The notes: generated from the sequence alone by a model not told the origin. A stretch of DNA of 64,000 nucleotides from Streptomyces sp. MUM 2J (GCF_022414535.1 NZ_JADWYM010000028.1:24663-88662), one strand, 5' to 3'. Positions 47,713 through 56,939 are shown, counted from the stretch's first letter. Program-made: numbers and translations.

Positions 47713-48960
47713 ATGCCGATCACCACCGCACGCCGCACCGTCCCCCTGCGACCGCGGCGCAACGTCGTGGCCTCACTGGCGACCGCGGTCGTACTGCTCG
47801 CGGGAACGTCCTGCTCGGGCGGCACGGTGACCGAGAGCGCGGGAACGCGGCTGTCCTCCGAGCGAGCGACGTCGTCCCCGACCGGGTCGGGCACGGCCGC
47901 GCGGCTCGACGCCGCGGTCCGGCAGGTGATGCGCACGACCGGTGTTCCCGGTGTGATCGTGGGGTTGTGGATGCCGGGACAGCCCGGCTATGCCCGCGCG
48001 TTCGGGGTGGCCGACAAGGGGACCGGCGCGCCCATGACGACGGACATGCACATGCGTATCGGGAGCGAGACGAAGACGTTCACCGTCACCGGCATCCTCC
48101 AGCTCGTCGACCAGGGGGAGGTCGGCCTCGACGACCCCGTCTCACGCTACGTGGCGGGCGTGCCGGAGGGCGACAAGATCACGCTGCGGGACCTGGCCCG
48201 GATGCAGAGCGGGCTCTTCGACTACACCAAGGACCCGGACTTCGACGCAGCCGTGGAAGCGAACCCCGAGCGGGTCTTCACCGCGCAGGAACTCCTCGAC
48301 TACTCCTTCAGGCACCCGCTGGACTTCACTCCCGGAACACAACTGGTGTACTGCGACACCAACACGGTGCTGCTGGGACAGGTGCTGGAGAAGGTCAGCG
48401 GCCAGAACATCGCCGACTACCTCCGCGAGCACGTGCTCGATCCCCTCGGCATGGACCAGACCCTGTACCCGGTGAACGCGCGGATCCCGGCACCGTACGC
48501 GCACGGCTACACCACGCAGACCAAGGACGGGACCGAGACGGACGCCACGCACTGGAGTCCGTCCGACGCGAACGCCGCCGGCGCGATGATCTCCACGCTC
48601 GGCGATCTGCACGTCTGGGCACCCGTCGTGGCCACCGGCACGCCACTGATCGCTCCCGCGACCCAGCGGCAGCGCCTGCAGACGGCCACCAGTCCGGACT
48701 TCCCCGGGGCGGGATACGGGCTCGGCCTGTTCACCGCCGACGGCTGGGTGGGCCACAACGGTTCGATCCCCGGCTACCAGAGCCTGACGCTGTACCTGCC
48801 GTCGCAGAAGGCCACCATGGTCGTGCTGCTCAACAGCGACACGCCGTACAAGGGAACGGATCCCAGCACGCTGTTCGGCACGGCCGTCACCACGGTCGCC
48901 ACCCCTGGCCATGTGTTCCGCCTGGGTCCCGGGACGTCGGCCCCGCCGTCGGCCGGGTAG
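47713..48960 (+). CDS. Exported beta-lactamase-fold serine hydrolase (D-Ala-D-Ala carboxypeptidase-like)
   Basis: The 415-residue protein has an N-terminal signal (Arg-rich, then VVASLATAVVLLAGTSC) with Cys at the cleavage region, so a lipoprotein is possible although the lipobox is imperfect. The catalytic domain has SETK (SxxK, near residue 118), a Tyr motif VYCDTN where YxN is usual, and GHNG for the HxG motif. It belongs to the R61/class C beta-lactamase-like family and may act on peptidoglycan peptides or small esters. ATG 47713 has GGAG 6 nt upstream. Confidence 0.87.
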   Translation: MPITTARRTVPLRPRRNVVASLATAVVLLAGTSCSGGTVTESAGTRLSSERATSSPTGSGTAARLDAAVRQVMRTTGVPGVIVGLWMPGQPGYARAFGVADKGTGAPMTTDMHMRIGSETKTFTVTGILQLVDQGEVGLDDPVSRYVAGVPEGDKITLRDLARMQSGLFDYTKDPDFDAAVEANPERVFTAQELLDYSFRHPLDFTPGTQLVYCDTNTVLLGQVLEKVSGQNIADYLREHVLDPLGMDQTLYPVNARIPAPYAHGYTTQTKDGTETDATHWSPSDANAAGAMISTLGDLHVWAPVVATGTPLIAPATQRQRLQTATSPDFPGAGYGLGLFTADGWVGHNGSIPGYQSLTLYLPSQKATMVVLLNSDTPYKGTDPSTLFGTAVTTVATPGHVFRLGPGTSAPPSAG

Positions 48961-49077
48961 CGCACGGCCCGGTCCGCCCGGCGGTCTCACGGCCCGCAGG
49001 GCCGATCGCTCCCGGACGCGTCGGTCGCACCCGTCACGACGGTGGTAAAGCACCCGTTTGGTGGGTATTCATGGGAT

Positions 49078-49434
49078 ATGAGTACCGTAGCGATGCAGCT
49101 GGCGGAGCGGAGCGGCGCCCTCGTCATCGGTCCGATCATCATCGGGGTCGCGCTCGTGGCCCTGCTGATCGGCGCGTTCTGGCGGGGCGACATCCTCAAG
49201 AGCCGTGAGCCGGCCCCTCCACGTCCGGAGGAGCAGCCGCACCTTCCGCCGGAGGGCGCGGTGCACGAGGCCAGGGAGAACCGGGAACCGGAAGAGGTGC
49301 CGCAGGACGGCCGCCGCAGGCTGCCGCACGAGTTCGGCAACCTCGGCACCCGGCCGAGCGAGTCCAAGGAACGTCCGCGGTGGAGCAAGGGCAGCAGCGG
49401 ATCGTTCGGCGGCGGGGGGCTGGGGGCCCACTGA
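49078..49434 (+). CDS. DUF6479 small membrane protein
   Basis: The 118-residue protein has one transmembrane helix near the N-terminus (ALVIGPIIIGVALVALLIGA), then a charged tail with PPRPEEQPHLPP, PHEFGNLG and a Gly/Ser-rich end (GSFGGGGLGAH). This pattern is a Streptomyces-specific family (DUF6479) of unknown function. No good ribosome binding site precedes ATG 49078. It lies alone, upstream of a USP-like gene. Confidence 0.75.
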   Translation: MSTVAMQLAERSGALVIGPIIIGVALVALLIGAFWRGDILKSREPAPPRPEEQPHLPPEGAVHEARENREPEEVPQDGRRRLPHEFGNLGTRPSESKERPRWSKGSSGSFGGGGLGAH

Positions 49435-49644
49435 GCACCGGCCCGGTCCCCCGAAAGGCGGCCCGGGCCAGCGGGGCGACGGAGGCGGAGAACGGGCGGC
49501 ACCGCCGCGGCGGCGGAGCGGTCCCGTGTGCCCCTCCCCACGGCCGGGTCCTGCCCTCACGACCCCCTCCGGCCCGTCCGGACCCGTGCACGTGGTGACC
49601 GCGGCGGCGAGACTGGGGCTTTCGGAGTCGACGGAGGAGCGGCC

Positions 49645-50493
49645 GTGGAGGAACAGGTCATCGCCGTCGGGGCCGGCGCCTCGGCACGCGGCCGGGCCGC
49701 CGCCGACTGGGCGGCCGGGGAGGCGCTGCGGCGCGGCGTCCCGCTGCACGTGGTCCGGGTCGCTCCGGAGGGCGGGGCGTCGGCTGAGGTCGAGGCGGAG
49801 CTGAGCGCCTCCGAACTGGCGAACCGGTATCCGGCCCTGACGGTGCGCCGTGACACTCCCCCCGGCGCCGTGGTCCCGGCGCTGCGGGCCCTCGGCGCGC
49901 GGGCAGGACTGACGGTGCTCGGCACCGGCCGCACCGCGTCGGCCGTGGCCGGCGCATCAGCGGGACCGGTGGTACTGGTCCCCGAGCGGGCGTTCAGGTC
50001 GGACGGGTCGGACGCGGTGACCGTAGGCGTGACGGCCGGGGATCCGCCCGGCGCGGCGATCGGTTTCGCCTTCGAGGAGGCACGACTGCACGGCGTACGG
50101 CTGCACGCGCTCTCCGCCTGGGCCCTGCCGGCCGAGGCCGCCGCGTCCCCGCTGCCGGTACCCGAGGTGGACCGCGCCACCTGGGAGGACGAGCAGGTGC
50201 AGGTGCTGTCAGACGCGCTGCGGCCGTGGCGGAGGGCGTACCCGGACGTGGAGGTGCTGGCGGACGTCGTGCTGCTACCGCCCGCGGACGCCCTGGTGCA
50301 CGCCGCCGACGGCAGCGGGCTGCTCGTCCTGGGGCGGAGAGGCGCTGCGGACCTGCCGGGACTCACCACCCGCCTCGTCCTGCGCGAAGCACGCTGCCCG
50401 GTCGCGGTCGTGCCTGGTCCCGGCCCGCGGACGATGACGGAGGGTCACAGCGCCAGGGCGCCGCGGGCCGCCGACACGGCCTGCTCGGCATAG
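49645..50493 (+). CDS. Divergent universal stress protein
   Basis: The 282-residue protein has two Usp-like halves, VIAVGAGASARGRAAADWAA and AVTVGVTAGDPPGAAIGFAF. The glycine-rich ATP signature of the first half is degenerate (LGTGRTASAVAGASAGPVVL), and the second keeps only LGRRGAADLPG. It may not bind ATP. GTG 49645 has GGAGGAG about 6 nt upstream. Its 3' end overlaps the convergent fructosamine kinase gene by 49 bp. Confidence 0.82.
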   Translation: MEEQVIAVGAGASARGRAAADWAAGEALRRGVPLHVVRVAPEGGASAEVEAELSASELANRYPALTVRRDTPPGAVVPALRALGARAGLTVLGTGRTASAVAGASAGPVVLVPERAFRSDGSDAVTVGVTAGDPPGAAIGFAFEEARLHGVRLHALSAWALPAEAAASPLPVPEVDRATWEDEQVQVLSDALRPWRRAYPDVEVLADVVLLPPADALVHAADGSGLLVLGRRGAADLPGLTTRLVLREARCPVAVVPGPGPRTMTEGHSARAPRAADTACSA

Positions 50494-51353
50494 CCGCGGC
50501 CGAACAGCGCGGCGTGCACGAGCAGCGGGAAGAGCTGGTGCAGTCCGATGCGGTCACGCCAGCCGGCCGCGGGCGGGTTCGTCTCGCCGTAGCCGTCGAG
50601 GACCCGGTCCAGGTACGGGCAGCCGAACAGGTGCAGCATCGCCAGGTCGGTCTCCCGGTGGCCGCCGTGCGCGGCGGGGTCGATGAGCCAGACCCGCCCG
50701 TCGGCGCCCCACAGCACGTTGCCGTTCCACAGGTCGCCGTGCAGCCGGGCCGGCGGCTCGACCGGCCCCGCCAGGTCCGGCAGGCGCGCGCAGACCCGCT
50801 CGACGAGGGAGGCCTCGGCGGTCCGCAGGGTGCCGTCGTCGACCGCGCGGCGCAGATAGGGCAGCACACGGTGCTCGGCATACCAGTGGGGCCAGTCGTC
50901 GTCGACGGCGGTGTTGCGCAGCGGGGCGAGCCCGATCCACGCGTCCTCGGGCCCTCCGGGGGGCGGGGCGCCGAAGGCGGGGGCGCCGGCGGCGTGCAGG
51001 GCGGCCAGAGCGCGCCCGAAGCGGACCGCGGCGTCCGGGCCGGGCCGGCCCGGTGGGACGCGGTCGGTGACCAGCCACTGTTCGTCGTGCCCGTGGACCG
51101 CGGGAACGGGAACCGCGCCCGCTTCGGCCAGCCAGCCCAACCCGGCCGCCTCGGCCCGTACCGCGCCGGCGTCGCCGTGTTTGACCATCACCGCACGGCC
51201 GCCGTCCAGGGTGACTTCGGTGAGCGCCGCTGATCTGCGGCGTACGCCGGTCGCCGCCGATCCGGTGAACCGGGCCGCCACTTCGGCCGGGCCGTCGCCG
51301 CCGCCGTCAAGGGACGCGGTGGGGGACCCGTCGGAGGAGATGCGCACGGCCAC
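50445..51353 (-). CDS. Fructosamine kinase family protein
   Basis: This 302-residue protein of the fructosamine-3-kinase/APH family has the catalytic loop RLHGDLWNGNVLW and metal-binding WLIDPAAHGGHRETDLAMLH, the hallmark of the family. The GYGETNPPAAGWRDRIGLHQ and LFPLLVHAALFG segments also match. It should phosphorylate glycated (ketoamine) substrates and so help protein deglycation. The start is not certain; GTG 51353 was chosen and GTG 51347 is an alternative, as no clear ribosome binding site is seen. Its end overlaps the convergent USP gene. Confidence 0.85.
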   Translation of the reverse strand: MAVRISSDGSPTASLDGGGDGPAEVAARFTGSAATGVRRRSAALTEVTLDGGRAVMVKHGDAGAVRAEAAGLGWLAEAGAVPVPAVHGHDEQWLVTDRVPPGRPGPDAAVRFGRALAALHAAGAPAFGAPPPGGPEDAWIGLAPLRNTAVDDDWPHWYAEHRVLPYLRRAVDDGTLRTAEASLVERVCARLPDLAGPVEPPARLHGDLWNGNVLWGADGRVWLIDPAAHGGHRETDLAMLHLFGCPYLDRVLDGYGETNPPAAGWRDRIGLHQLFPLLVHAALFGRGYAEQAVSAARGALAL

Positions 51354-51474
51354 CAGGGTAGGGCCGGGCGGGGCCGGGCCGCAGGCGGGGCGGGTCGGCC
51401 GGCGGGGCGGGCCGTTCGGCCCCTGCCGGGCGCCGGGCGGGCGGGGCAGGGTCGGATCAGGGGACGCGACCACC

Positions 51475-51488
51475 GGGATGGCCGTCCC
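51475..51488. promoter_or_regulatory. DosR-like palindrome upstream of CBS-BON gene
   Basis: GGGATG-GC-CGTCCC is a 6-2-6 inverted repeat with one mismatched position between the arms. It keeps the GGG...CCC ends of the other boxes and is closest to the GGGAC core of mycobacterial DosR sites. It lies 17 bp before the CBS gene start, which is closer than expected for an activator. Confidence 0.4.
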
Positions 51489-51505
51489 CGTCCTGGGAGG
51501 CCGAG

Positions 51506-52126
51506 ATGTCTGAATCTCCGCGCACTGTGAGCGACGTGATGACGCAGACCGTCGTCGCCGTCGGCAGCGAGGCGCCGTTCAAGGAGGTCGTCGAGCTGCT
51601 CGATCAGTGGAAGGTCAGCGCCCTGCCGGTCCTGGCGGGCGAGGGACGGGTGATCGGCGTGGTCTCGGAGGCGGATCTGCTGGCGAAGGAGGAGTTCCGC
51701 GACGTCGACGAGGGCGAACCCGGCCACCGGGTAAAGGCGGGCGCGATCACCGCGGGCGAGCTGATGAGCAGCCCCGCCGTGACCGTGCACGCGGACGCGC
51801 CGCTCGCCGAGGCGGCCCGCATCATGGCGCGCCGGCACGTCAAGCGGCTTCCCGTGGTGGACGGTGTGGGCGTGCTCCAGGGCGTGGTCAGCCGCGCCGA
51901 CCTGCTGAAGGTGTTCCTGCGGCCCGACACCGAGATCGCCGAGGACGTGCGCCGGGAGGTCCTGGAGCCGGTCGAGGCCGCCGCCGCGGTGACCGTGGCG
52001 GTCGACGAGGGTGTGGTCACGCTCGGCGGCAGCCTCTCCGACCGGCTCCTGGTCCCGGTCATCGCCCGGGCGGCCCGCGCCGTGGAAGGCGTCGTGGACG
52101 TCCGCCTGGAGTTCGCGGGCCGCTGA
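51506..52126 (+). CDS. CBS-CBS-BON domain protein
   Basis: The 206-residue protein has two CBS motifs (VSDVMTQTVVAVGSEAPFKE to VIGVVSEADLL, and AGELMSSPAVTVHADAPLAE to LQGVVSRADLL). A C-terminal BON domain follows (about 140-205: VREVLEPVE-like helix, then VDEGVVTLGGSLSDR). CBS pairs bind adenosine nucleotides, and BON domains bind membranes or ligands. Related CBS proteins belong to the hypoxia or dormancy regulons of actinobacteria. ATG 51506 has GGGAGG 5 nt upstream. Confidence 0.9.
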   Translation: MSESPRTVSDVMTQTVVAVGSEAPFKEVVELLDQWKVSALPVLAGEGRVIGVVSEADLLAKEEFRDVDEGEPGHRVKAGAITAGELMSSPAVTVHADAPLAEAARIMARRHVKRLPVVDGVGVLQGVVSRADLLKVFLRPDTEIAEDVRREVLEPVEAAAAVTVAVDEGVVTLGGSLSDRLLVPVIARAARAVEGVVDVRLEFAGR

Positions 52127-52183
52127 CCCGAGGGCGCGGGCCGTGCCGCGGCGCCCGGTCGACGGTGGTCGCCGTGGCCCGGG

Positions 52184-52921
52184 TCAGCGGTAGTCGGGAT
52201 TCGGTGCGTCGAAGCGGCAGCCGGCGTCCCATTCGGAGCGCTGGTTGCCGTGGGCGGGGATGCCTCCGTTGCGCTTCAGCAGCGCGGCCACGTGCATCAG
52301 GTTCCAGGTCATGAACGCCGTGTTGCGGTTGGTGAAGTCGTTCTCCGGACCGCCGGAGCCGGGGTCCAGGTACGACGGACCCGGTCCCGCCTCGCCGATC
52401 CACCCCGCGTCAGCCTGGGGCGGGATGGTGTAGCCGAGGTGCTGGAGGCTGTAGAGGATGTTCATCGCGCAGTGCTTGACCCCGTCCTCGTTGCCGGTGA
52501 TCAGGCAGCCCCCCACCCGGCCGTAGTAGGCGTACTGGCCCTGCTCGTTCAGCTCGCCCGAGCAGCCGTAGAGCCGCTCGATGACCTTCTTCGTGACCGA
52601 GCTGTTGTCGCCCAGCCAGACGGGGCCGGCGAGGACCAGGATGTCTGCGGCCATGACCTGCTCGTACAGGGCCGGCCAGGTGTCGGTGGCGAAGCCGTGC
52701 TCGGTCATGTCCGGGTAGACCCCGGTCGCGATGTCGTGGTCCACGGCGCGGACGACACCCGTGGTCACCCCGAACGCGTCCATGATCGCCCGGCTCTTGT
52801 CGATCAGCCCTTGGGTGTGGCTGAGCTGCGGCGACGGCTTGAGGGTGCAGTTGACGAACAGGGCGGTGAGATCGTCGAAGCGGTACGCGCCACCGGTCGG
52901 CGCGGAGGACGGGACGGCCAT
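52184..52921 (-). CDS. Flavodoxin-family NAD(P)H-dependent oxidoreductase
   Basis: The 245-residue protein has a flavodoxin-like fold: the N-terminal strand TALFVNCTLKPSPQLSHTQG (FMN phosphate loop), the aromatic loop AGPVWLGDNSSVTKKVIERL, and RVGGCLITGNEDGVKHCAMN. It probably binds FMN and reduces quinones or other small acceptors with NAD(P)H. ATG 52921 begins about 10 residues before the conserved strand. It is divergent from ppk2. It belongs in a redox/dormancy context with the ADH and nitroreductase genes. Confidence 0.82.
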   Translation of the reverse strand: MAVPSSAPTGGAYRFDDLTALFVNCTLKPSPQLSHTQGLIDKSRAIMDAFGVTTGVVRAVDHDIATGVYPDMTEHGFATDTWPALYEQVMAADILVLAGPVWLGDNSSVTKKVIERLYGCSGELNEQGQYAYYGRVGGCLITGNEDGVKHCAMNILYSLQHLGYTIPPQADAGWIGEAGPGPSYLDPGSGGPENDFTNRNTAFMTWNLMHVAALLKRNGGIPAHGNQRSEWDAGCRFDAPNPDYR

Positions 52922-53162
52922 GGCGGGCTCCTTGACGGACCGTGGGCTCGGGATCGTCCGCCCGGTGGGCGGCTCCAGCGGCAGCCTCTCTCATGGATCA
53001 CCGTTTGTCGCCTTTTGCGGGCCGCTCGGGGGCCGGTGGCCACACCCCGGGCCGGGTGCGCCGGGCCCGGGATCCGCAGCGATTCGAGGTGCGTGCGGCA
53101 CGGCTGGTCACTACGGTTCTGCTCGGGTGTGTCCGGCACCATGGCGAGGGGAAAGAGGCGGC

Positions 53163-53966
53163 ATGGCCGAGAAGCAGGCGGCGAAGCTGCCGCGGAAGGT
53201 GTACGAGAGCGAACTGCTACGTCTCCAGGCGGAGTTGGTGAAACTCCAGGAGTGGGTGCGGGCGGAGCGGGCCCGGCTGGTCGTGGTCTTCGAGGGACGG
53301 GACGCCGCCGGGAAGGGGGGCACGATCAAACGGGTCGCCGAGCACCTCAACCCGCGCGTGGCCCGGATCGCCGCGCTGCCGACGCCCACGGAGCGGCAAC
53401 GCACGCAGTGGTACTTCCAGCGGTATGTCGAGCATCTTCCGGCCGCCGGGGAGATCGTGCTGTTCGACCGGTCCTGGTACAACCGGGCCGGGGTGGAGCG
53501 CGTGATGGGCTTCTGCACCCGGGAGGAGTACCAGCTCTTCCTGCGCCAGTGCCCGATCTTCGAACGGATGCTGATCGAGGACGGCATCCTGCTGCGCAAG
53601 TACTGGTTCTCCGTCAGCGACGCCGAGCAGCAGGAGCGCTTCCGGCGCCGCCTGGAGGACCCGTTGCGGCGCTGGAAGCTGTCGGCGATGGACCTGGAGT
53701 CGATCAACAGGTGGGAGGCGTACTCACGCGCCAAGGACGAGATGATGGTGCACACCGACATCCGCGAGGCGCCGTGGTACGTCGTGGAGAGCGACGACAA
53801 GCGGCGGGCGCGGCTGAACATGATCGCCCACCTGCTGACCTCCGTGCCCTACCACGACGTGCCCCCGCCGGTGCTGGAACTGCCCGAGCGCCCGCCGTCG
53901 ACGGGCTACCAGCGCCCGCCGCGCGACCTGCAGACCTACGTCCCCGATCACGCGGCGGGCCTGTGA
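53163..53966 (+). CDS. ppk2: Polyphosphate kinase 2
   Basis: The 267-residue single-domain PPK2 transfers phosphate between polyphosphate and nucleotides. The Walker A motif is FEGRDAAGKGGTI (near residue 44), the Walker B-like motif is LFDRSWYNRAGVERVMGF (near 104), and ILLRKYWFSVS and DEMMVHTDIREAPWY are family marks. Length and a single domain fit class I. It could regenerate ATP or GTP from polyphosphate when respiration is limited, in keeping with the neighbouring USP genes. ATG 53163 has GAAAGAGG 5 nt upstream. Confidence 0.92.
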   Translation: MAEKQAAKLPRKVYESELLRLQAELVKLQEWVRAERARLVVVFEGRDAAGKGGTIKRVAEHLNPRVARIAALPTPTERQRTQWYFQRYVEHLPAAGEIVLFDRSWYNRAGVERVMGFCTREEYQLFLRQCPIFERMLIEDGILLRKYWFSVSDAEQQERFRRRLEDPLRRWKLSAMDLESINRWEAYSRAKDEMMVHTDIREAPWYVVESDDKRRARLNMIAHLLTSVPYHDVPPPVLELPERPPSTGYQRPPRDLQTYVPDHAAGL

Positions 53967-53976
53967 GGGGCCGGCC

Positions 53977-54852
53977 TCAGGCGTGCGGGACCACGGCCAC
54001 GGGGCAGGCCGAGTGGTGCAGCACCGCGTGGGCGACCCGGCCGAGCTGGAGCCCGTGGCTGCCGTGGCGGCGCCGGGCGCCGACGACCAGCAGATCGGCG
54101 TCGTGGGAGAGGTCCACCAGGGCCCGGCGGGCGTTTCCCTCGACGGTGACCCGGCGCACCCGCACGTCCTCGGGCACGTCCGCCAGGGCGGCCTCCAGCA
54201 CCTCGGCGGCCCGTTCCTCGTGCACCCGGGCGGGGCCGCCCGCGAGGAGGGGGTGGTCGGCGTTCTCGTGCGCGGGGCAGCGCCAGGCCCGTACGGCCTC
54301 CAGGGGCACCCCGCGGCGGCGTGCCTCCTCCACGGCGAACCGGACGACGGCACCCTCGCCCTGGTCCTCCCCGACGCCGACGACGACCCGGCCGTGGACC
54401 GCCGTGGCGGCCTGGTTGTCGTGGTTCCCGCGCACCACGACCACGGGGCAGTCGGCGTGACCGGCCACGGTCAGGCTCACCGACCCCAGCAGCGCCTCCG
54501 CAACCCCGCTGCGCCCCCGGGTTCCGAGCACCAGCGCGGTGGCGTTGCGGCCCTCCCGCACGAGTGCGTACTCCGCCTCCTCGGCCAGTACGTCGCCGGA
54601 GACCTTGACGTCCGGCTGCCGCCGTTCGGCCCGGCGCACGGCCCCGTCGACGATGTCGGCGGCCCGCACCTCCTCGGAGGGCTTGTGCAGGTCACGGGCG
54701 AGGGAGGTGCCCTCGTAGCGCTCCCACAGGGAGGCGTACACCACGCGCAGCGGCAGGCCGCGCAGCACGGCCTCGTCGGCCGCCCAGTCCACGGCGCGCA
54801 GGCTCGGCTCGGAGCCGTCCGCGCCGACCACGACGGGGAGTTCCATGGTCAT
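53977..54852 (-). CDS. Universal stress protein, tandem UspA domains
   Basis: The 291-residue protein has two Usp domains. The first (PVVVGADGSEPSLRAVDWAA) has a complete ATP signature LGTRGRSGVAEALLGSVSLT. The second (VVVGVGEDQGEGAVVRFAVE) has VGARRRHGSHGLQLGRVAHA. ATG 54852 overlaps the ADH stop (TGATG), so translation is coupled and it is the last gene of the USP-ADH-USP operon. GGAAGG lies 4 nt upstream of the start. It is convergent with ppk2, 10 bp apart. Confidence 0.92.
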   Translation of the reverse strand: MTMELPVVVGADGSEPSLRAVDWAADEAVLRGLPLRVVYASLWERYEGTSLARDLHKPSEEVRAADIVDGAVRRAERRQPDVKVSGDVLAEEAEYALVREGRNATALVLGTRGRSGVAEALLGSVSLTVAGHADCPVVVVRGNHDNQAATAVHGRVVVGVGEDQGEGAVVRFAVEEARRRGVPLEAVRAWRCPAHENADHPLLAGGPARVHEERAAEVLEAALADVPEDVRVRRVTVEGNARRALVDLSHDADLLVVGARRRHGSHGLQLGRVAHAVLHHSACPVAVVPHA

Positions 54853-55874
54853 CACCCTTCCGCTCCGAGATCGAAGACGATGCGGGCCTTGACCTGGCCG
54901 CGCAGCACGGCGTCGATGCACTCGTTGACCGCGGCCAGCGGGCGGGTCTCGTGGATGACCCGGGTACGGCCCGCGGCGTGCAGCTGGAAGACCTCGGCGA
55001 GATCCTGCCGCGTGCCGACGATGGAGCCGATGACGGAGGTGCCGTTCAGCACCGTGTCGAAGATCGGCAGTTGTACGGTGCCGTGGGCGGGCAGGGCCAC
55101 CATCACGAGCTTCCCGCCGCGCCGCAGGCCGGAGTTGACGGCGGTGAACGCGGCCTCGTTCACCGCGAGGGCGAGCGCGGCGTGCGCTCCTCCGTGTCGC
55201 CGCAGCACCGCGCCGACGTCCTCGCGGCGGGCGTCGATGACGAGGTCGGCGCCGAGTTCGGCGGCGAGGCCGAGCTTGTCGTCGGTCACGTCGATCGCGG
55301 CGACGGTGGCCCCTGCGATCTTGGCGTACTGGACGGCGAGGTGCCCGAGCCCGCCGATGCCGGACACCGCGACCAGCTGCGCCGGCCCGACGCCGGCCAC
55401 CTTGAGCGCCTTGTACGTGGTGACGCCGGCGCAGGTGAGGGGGGCGGCCTCGAACGGGGAGACGCCGTCGGGCACCGGCTGGGCGAAGTCGCCCCAGGCG
55501 AGCATCTTCTCGGCGTAGCCGCCGTCGCAGCCGTACCCCGTGTTGATCTGCTGCTCGCACAGCGTCTCCCAGCCCGACAGGCAGTGCTCGCAGCGCCCGC
55601 AGGCCCGGCCGAGCCACGGCACCGCGACCCGCTGACCGACCGTCAGCCCATCGACGCCGTCGCCGAGTTCCTCCACGACACCGACGCCCTCGTGCCCGGG
55701 GACGAACGGCGGGGTGGGTTTGACGGGCCAGTCGCCGTGTGCGGCGTGGATGTCGGTGTGGCACAGTCCGCAGGCCTCGACCCGGATGCGGACCTGGCCG
55801 GGACCGGGCTCGGGGTCGGGCCGCTCCTCGACGACCAGGGGTTCGCCGAAGGCTCGTACGACCGCTGCCTTCAT
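54852..55874 (-). CDS. Zinc-dependent alcohol dehydrogenase (AdhP-like)
   Basis: This 340-residue medium-chain dehydrogenase has catalytic zinc ligands in EACGLCHTDIHAAHGDWP (Cys) and PGHEGVGVVEELG (His, Glu). The structural zinc loop RACGRCEHCLSGWETLC holds four Cys, and the NAD motif is SGIGGLGHLAVQYAK. It should convert acetaldehyde or similar aldehydes to alcohols to regenerate NAD+, useful under low oxygen. ATG 55874 has GAGGAG 9 nt upstream. It sits between two USP genes in one operon, 38 bp after the first. Confidence 0.93.
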   Translation of the reverse strand: MKAAVVRAFGEPLVVEERPDPEPGPGQVRIRVEACGLCHTDIHAAHGDWPVKPTPPFVPGHEGVGVVEELGDGVDGLTVGQRVAVPWLGRACGRCEHCLSGWETLCEQQINTGYGCDGGYAEKMLAWGDFAQPVPDGVSPFEAAPLTCAGVTTYKALKVAGVGPAQLVAVSGIGGLGHLAVQYAKIAGATVAAIDVTDDKLGLAAELGADLVIDARREDVGAVLRRHGGAHAALALAVNEAAFTAVNSGLRRGGKLVMVALPAHGTVQLPIFDTVLNGTSVIGSIVGTRQDLAEVFQLHAAGRTRVIHETRPLAAVNECIDAVLRGQVKARIVFDLGAEG

Positions 55875-55912
55875 GGTGCAACTCCTCGCGGATCCTCGCG
55901 GACCGGGACGGG

Positions 55913-56818
55913 TCAGCCGTGTGCGACGACGGCGACGGGGGCGGTGGCGTGGTGCAGGACGGCGTGCGCGACGGAGCCGATGTGGGTGCCGAGCCAGCCC
56001 CGCCGGATCTTCCGGCCGACGACGACCAGGGACGCCCCGCGGGACGCGTCGACCAGCTGCTGGGCGGCGCTGCCGGGCCGGGACACCTCGACGACCTCCA
56101 CGGACGGGTACTCCTTGCGCCAGCGCCGCAGCGCCTCGGTGAGCTGGTCGGTCTTCTCCCGGATGACCTCGTCGTGGAAGCCGGCGTCGGCGGACAGGCC
56201 GTACACGTAGTACGGCGGCAGGTTCCAGGCGTGCACGACCCTCAGGGCGGTGTTCCGGCGGGCCGCCTCCTCGAAGGCGAAGGCGGTGACGGCGTCGTCC
56301 GGGCTGTCGGTGTCGAACCCGAGGACCACGGGGCGGAACGCCGTGCCGGCGGAGGGGATCCCGGCGGGATCGGTCTCGTGCTCGTCGGCGGCCTGCTCGC
56401 CCGCCCTGACGAGGACGACGGGGACCTCCGTGTGCGCGATCACGGACTGGCCCACGGAGCCGACCAGGAAGCCGCCGATACCGCTCATGCCGCGCGAGCC
56501 GAGCACGAGCAGCTCGGCGTCCTCGGCCGCCTTCGGCAGGACCTCGGCGGGCCGGCCGTTCAGCTGCTCGGCGGTCACCTCGACGCCGGGGTGGCGCAGC
56601 CGCAGGCCCTCGGCCGTCTCGCGCGGGATCCGCTCGGTCCAGTGGGCCTGCGTCTCCGCGCCGAGCATCGGTGCCTGGGCCATCGGTTCGGGAACCGGCT
56701 CCCACACGTGCACGATCTTCAGGGGCAGGCCGCGTAGCTTCGCCTCGCGGGCCGCCCACTCCGCCGCGGCCCGGCTCTCCGGCGAGCCGTCCAGAGCTGC
56801 GACAACGGTGCGGTCCAT
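55913..56818 (-). CDS. Universal stress protein, tandem UspA domains
   Basis: The 301-residue protein has a first Usp domain from TVVAALDGSPESRAAAEWAA to GSRGMSGIGGFLVGSVGQSV, with a complete ATP signature. The second runs from PVVLGFDTDSPDDAVTAFAF to VVGRKIRRGWLGTHIGSVAH. It is clearly a paralogue of the USP at 44464. ATG 56818 has AGGAGG 8 nt upstream. It is the first gene of the USP-ADH-USP operon. A DosR-like box lies 83 bp upstream and a long hairpin 121 bp upstream. Confidence 0.93.
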   Translation of the reverse strand: MDRTVVAALDGSPESRAAAEWAAREAKLRGLPLKIVHVWEPVPEPMAQAPMLGAETQAHWTERIPRETAEGLRLRHPGVEVTAEQLNGRPAEVLPKAAEDAELLVLGSRGMSGIGGFLVGSVGQSVIAHTEVPVVLVRAGEQAADEHETDPAGIPSAGTAFRPVVLGFDTDSPDDAVTAFAFEEAARRNTALRVVHAWNLPPYYVYGLSADAGFHDEVIREKTDQLTEALRRWRKEYPSVEVVEVSRPGSAAQQLVDASRGASLVVVGRKIRRGWLGTHIGSVAHAVLHHATAPVAVVAHG

Positions 56819-56901
56819 GGTGTGTGCCTCCTGGTCGGGGGATCTGCTTACAGCCTCGTGATCCGGCGGCGGCCGGTGCAGGGGCCGCAGGTCCCCGGCG
56901 G

Positions 56902-56915
56902 GGGCCGACCGGCCC
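56902..56915. promoter_or_regulatory. DosR-like palindrome upstream of the USP-ADH-USP operon
   Basis: GGGCCG-AC-CGGCCC has perfect 6-bp arms, extended by one G and one C on the outside. It is 83 bp from the USP start at 56818, nearly the same distance as the 44374 box from its gene. It lies in a 388-bp gap (56819-57206) without genes. Confidence 0.6.
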
Positions 56916-56939
56916 CAGCGGCAGGCGGGCCCGGGCAGG

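Noticed and set aside
53030..53043. GGGCCGGTGGCCAC as another DosR-like box before ppk2
   Set aside because: The right arm lacks the CGGCCC end and symmetry is off by one base, so it is too weak to list with the others.
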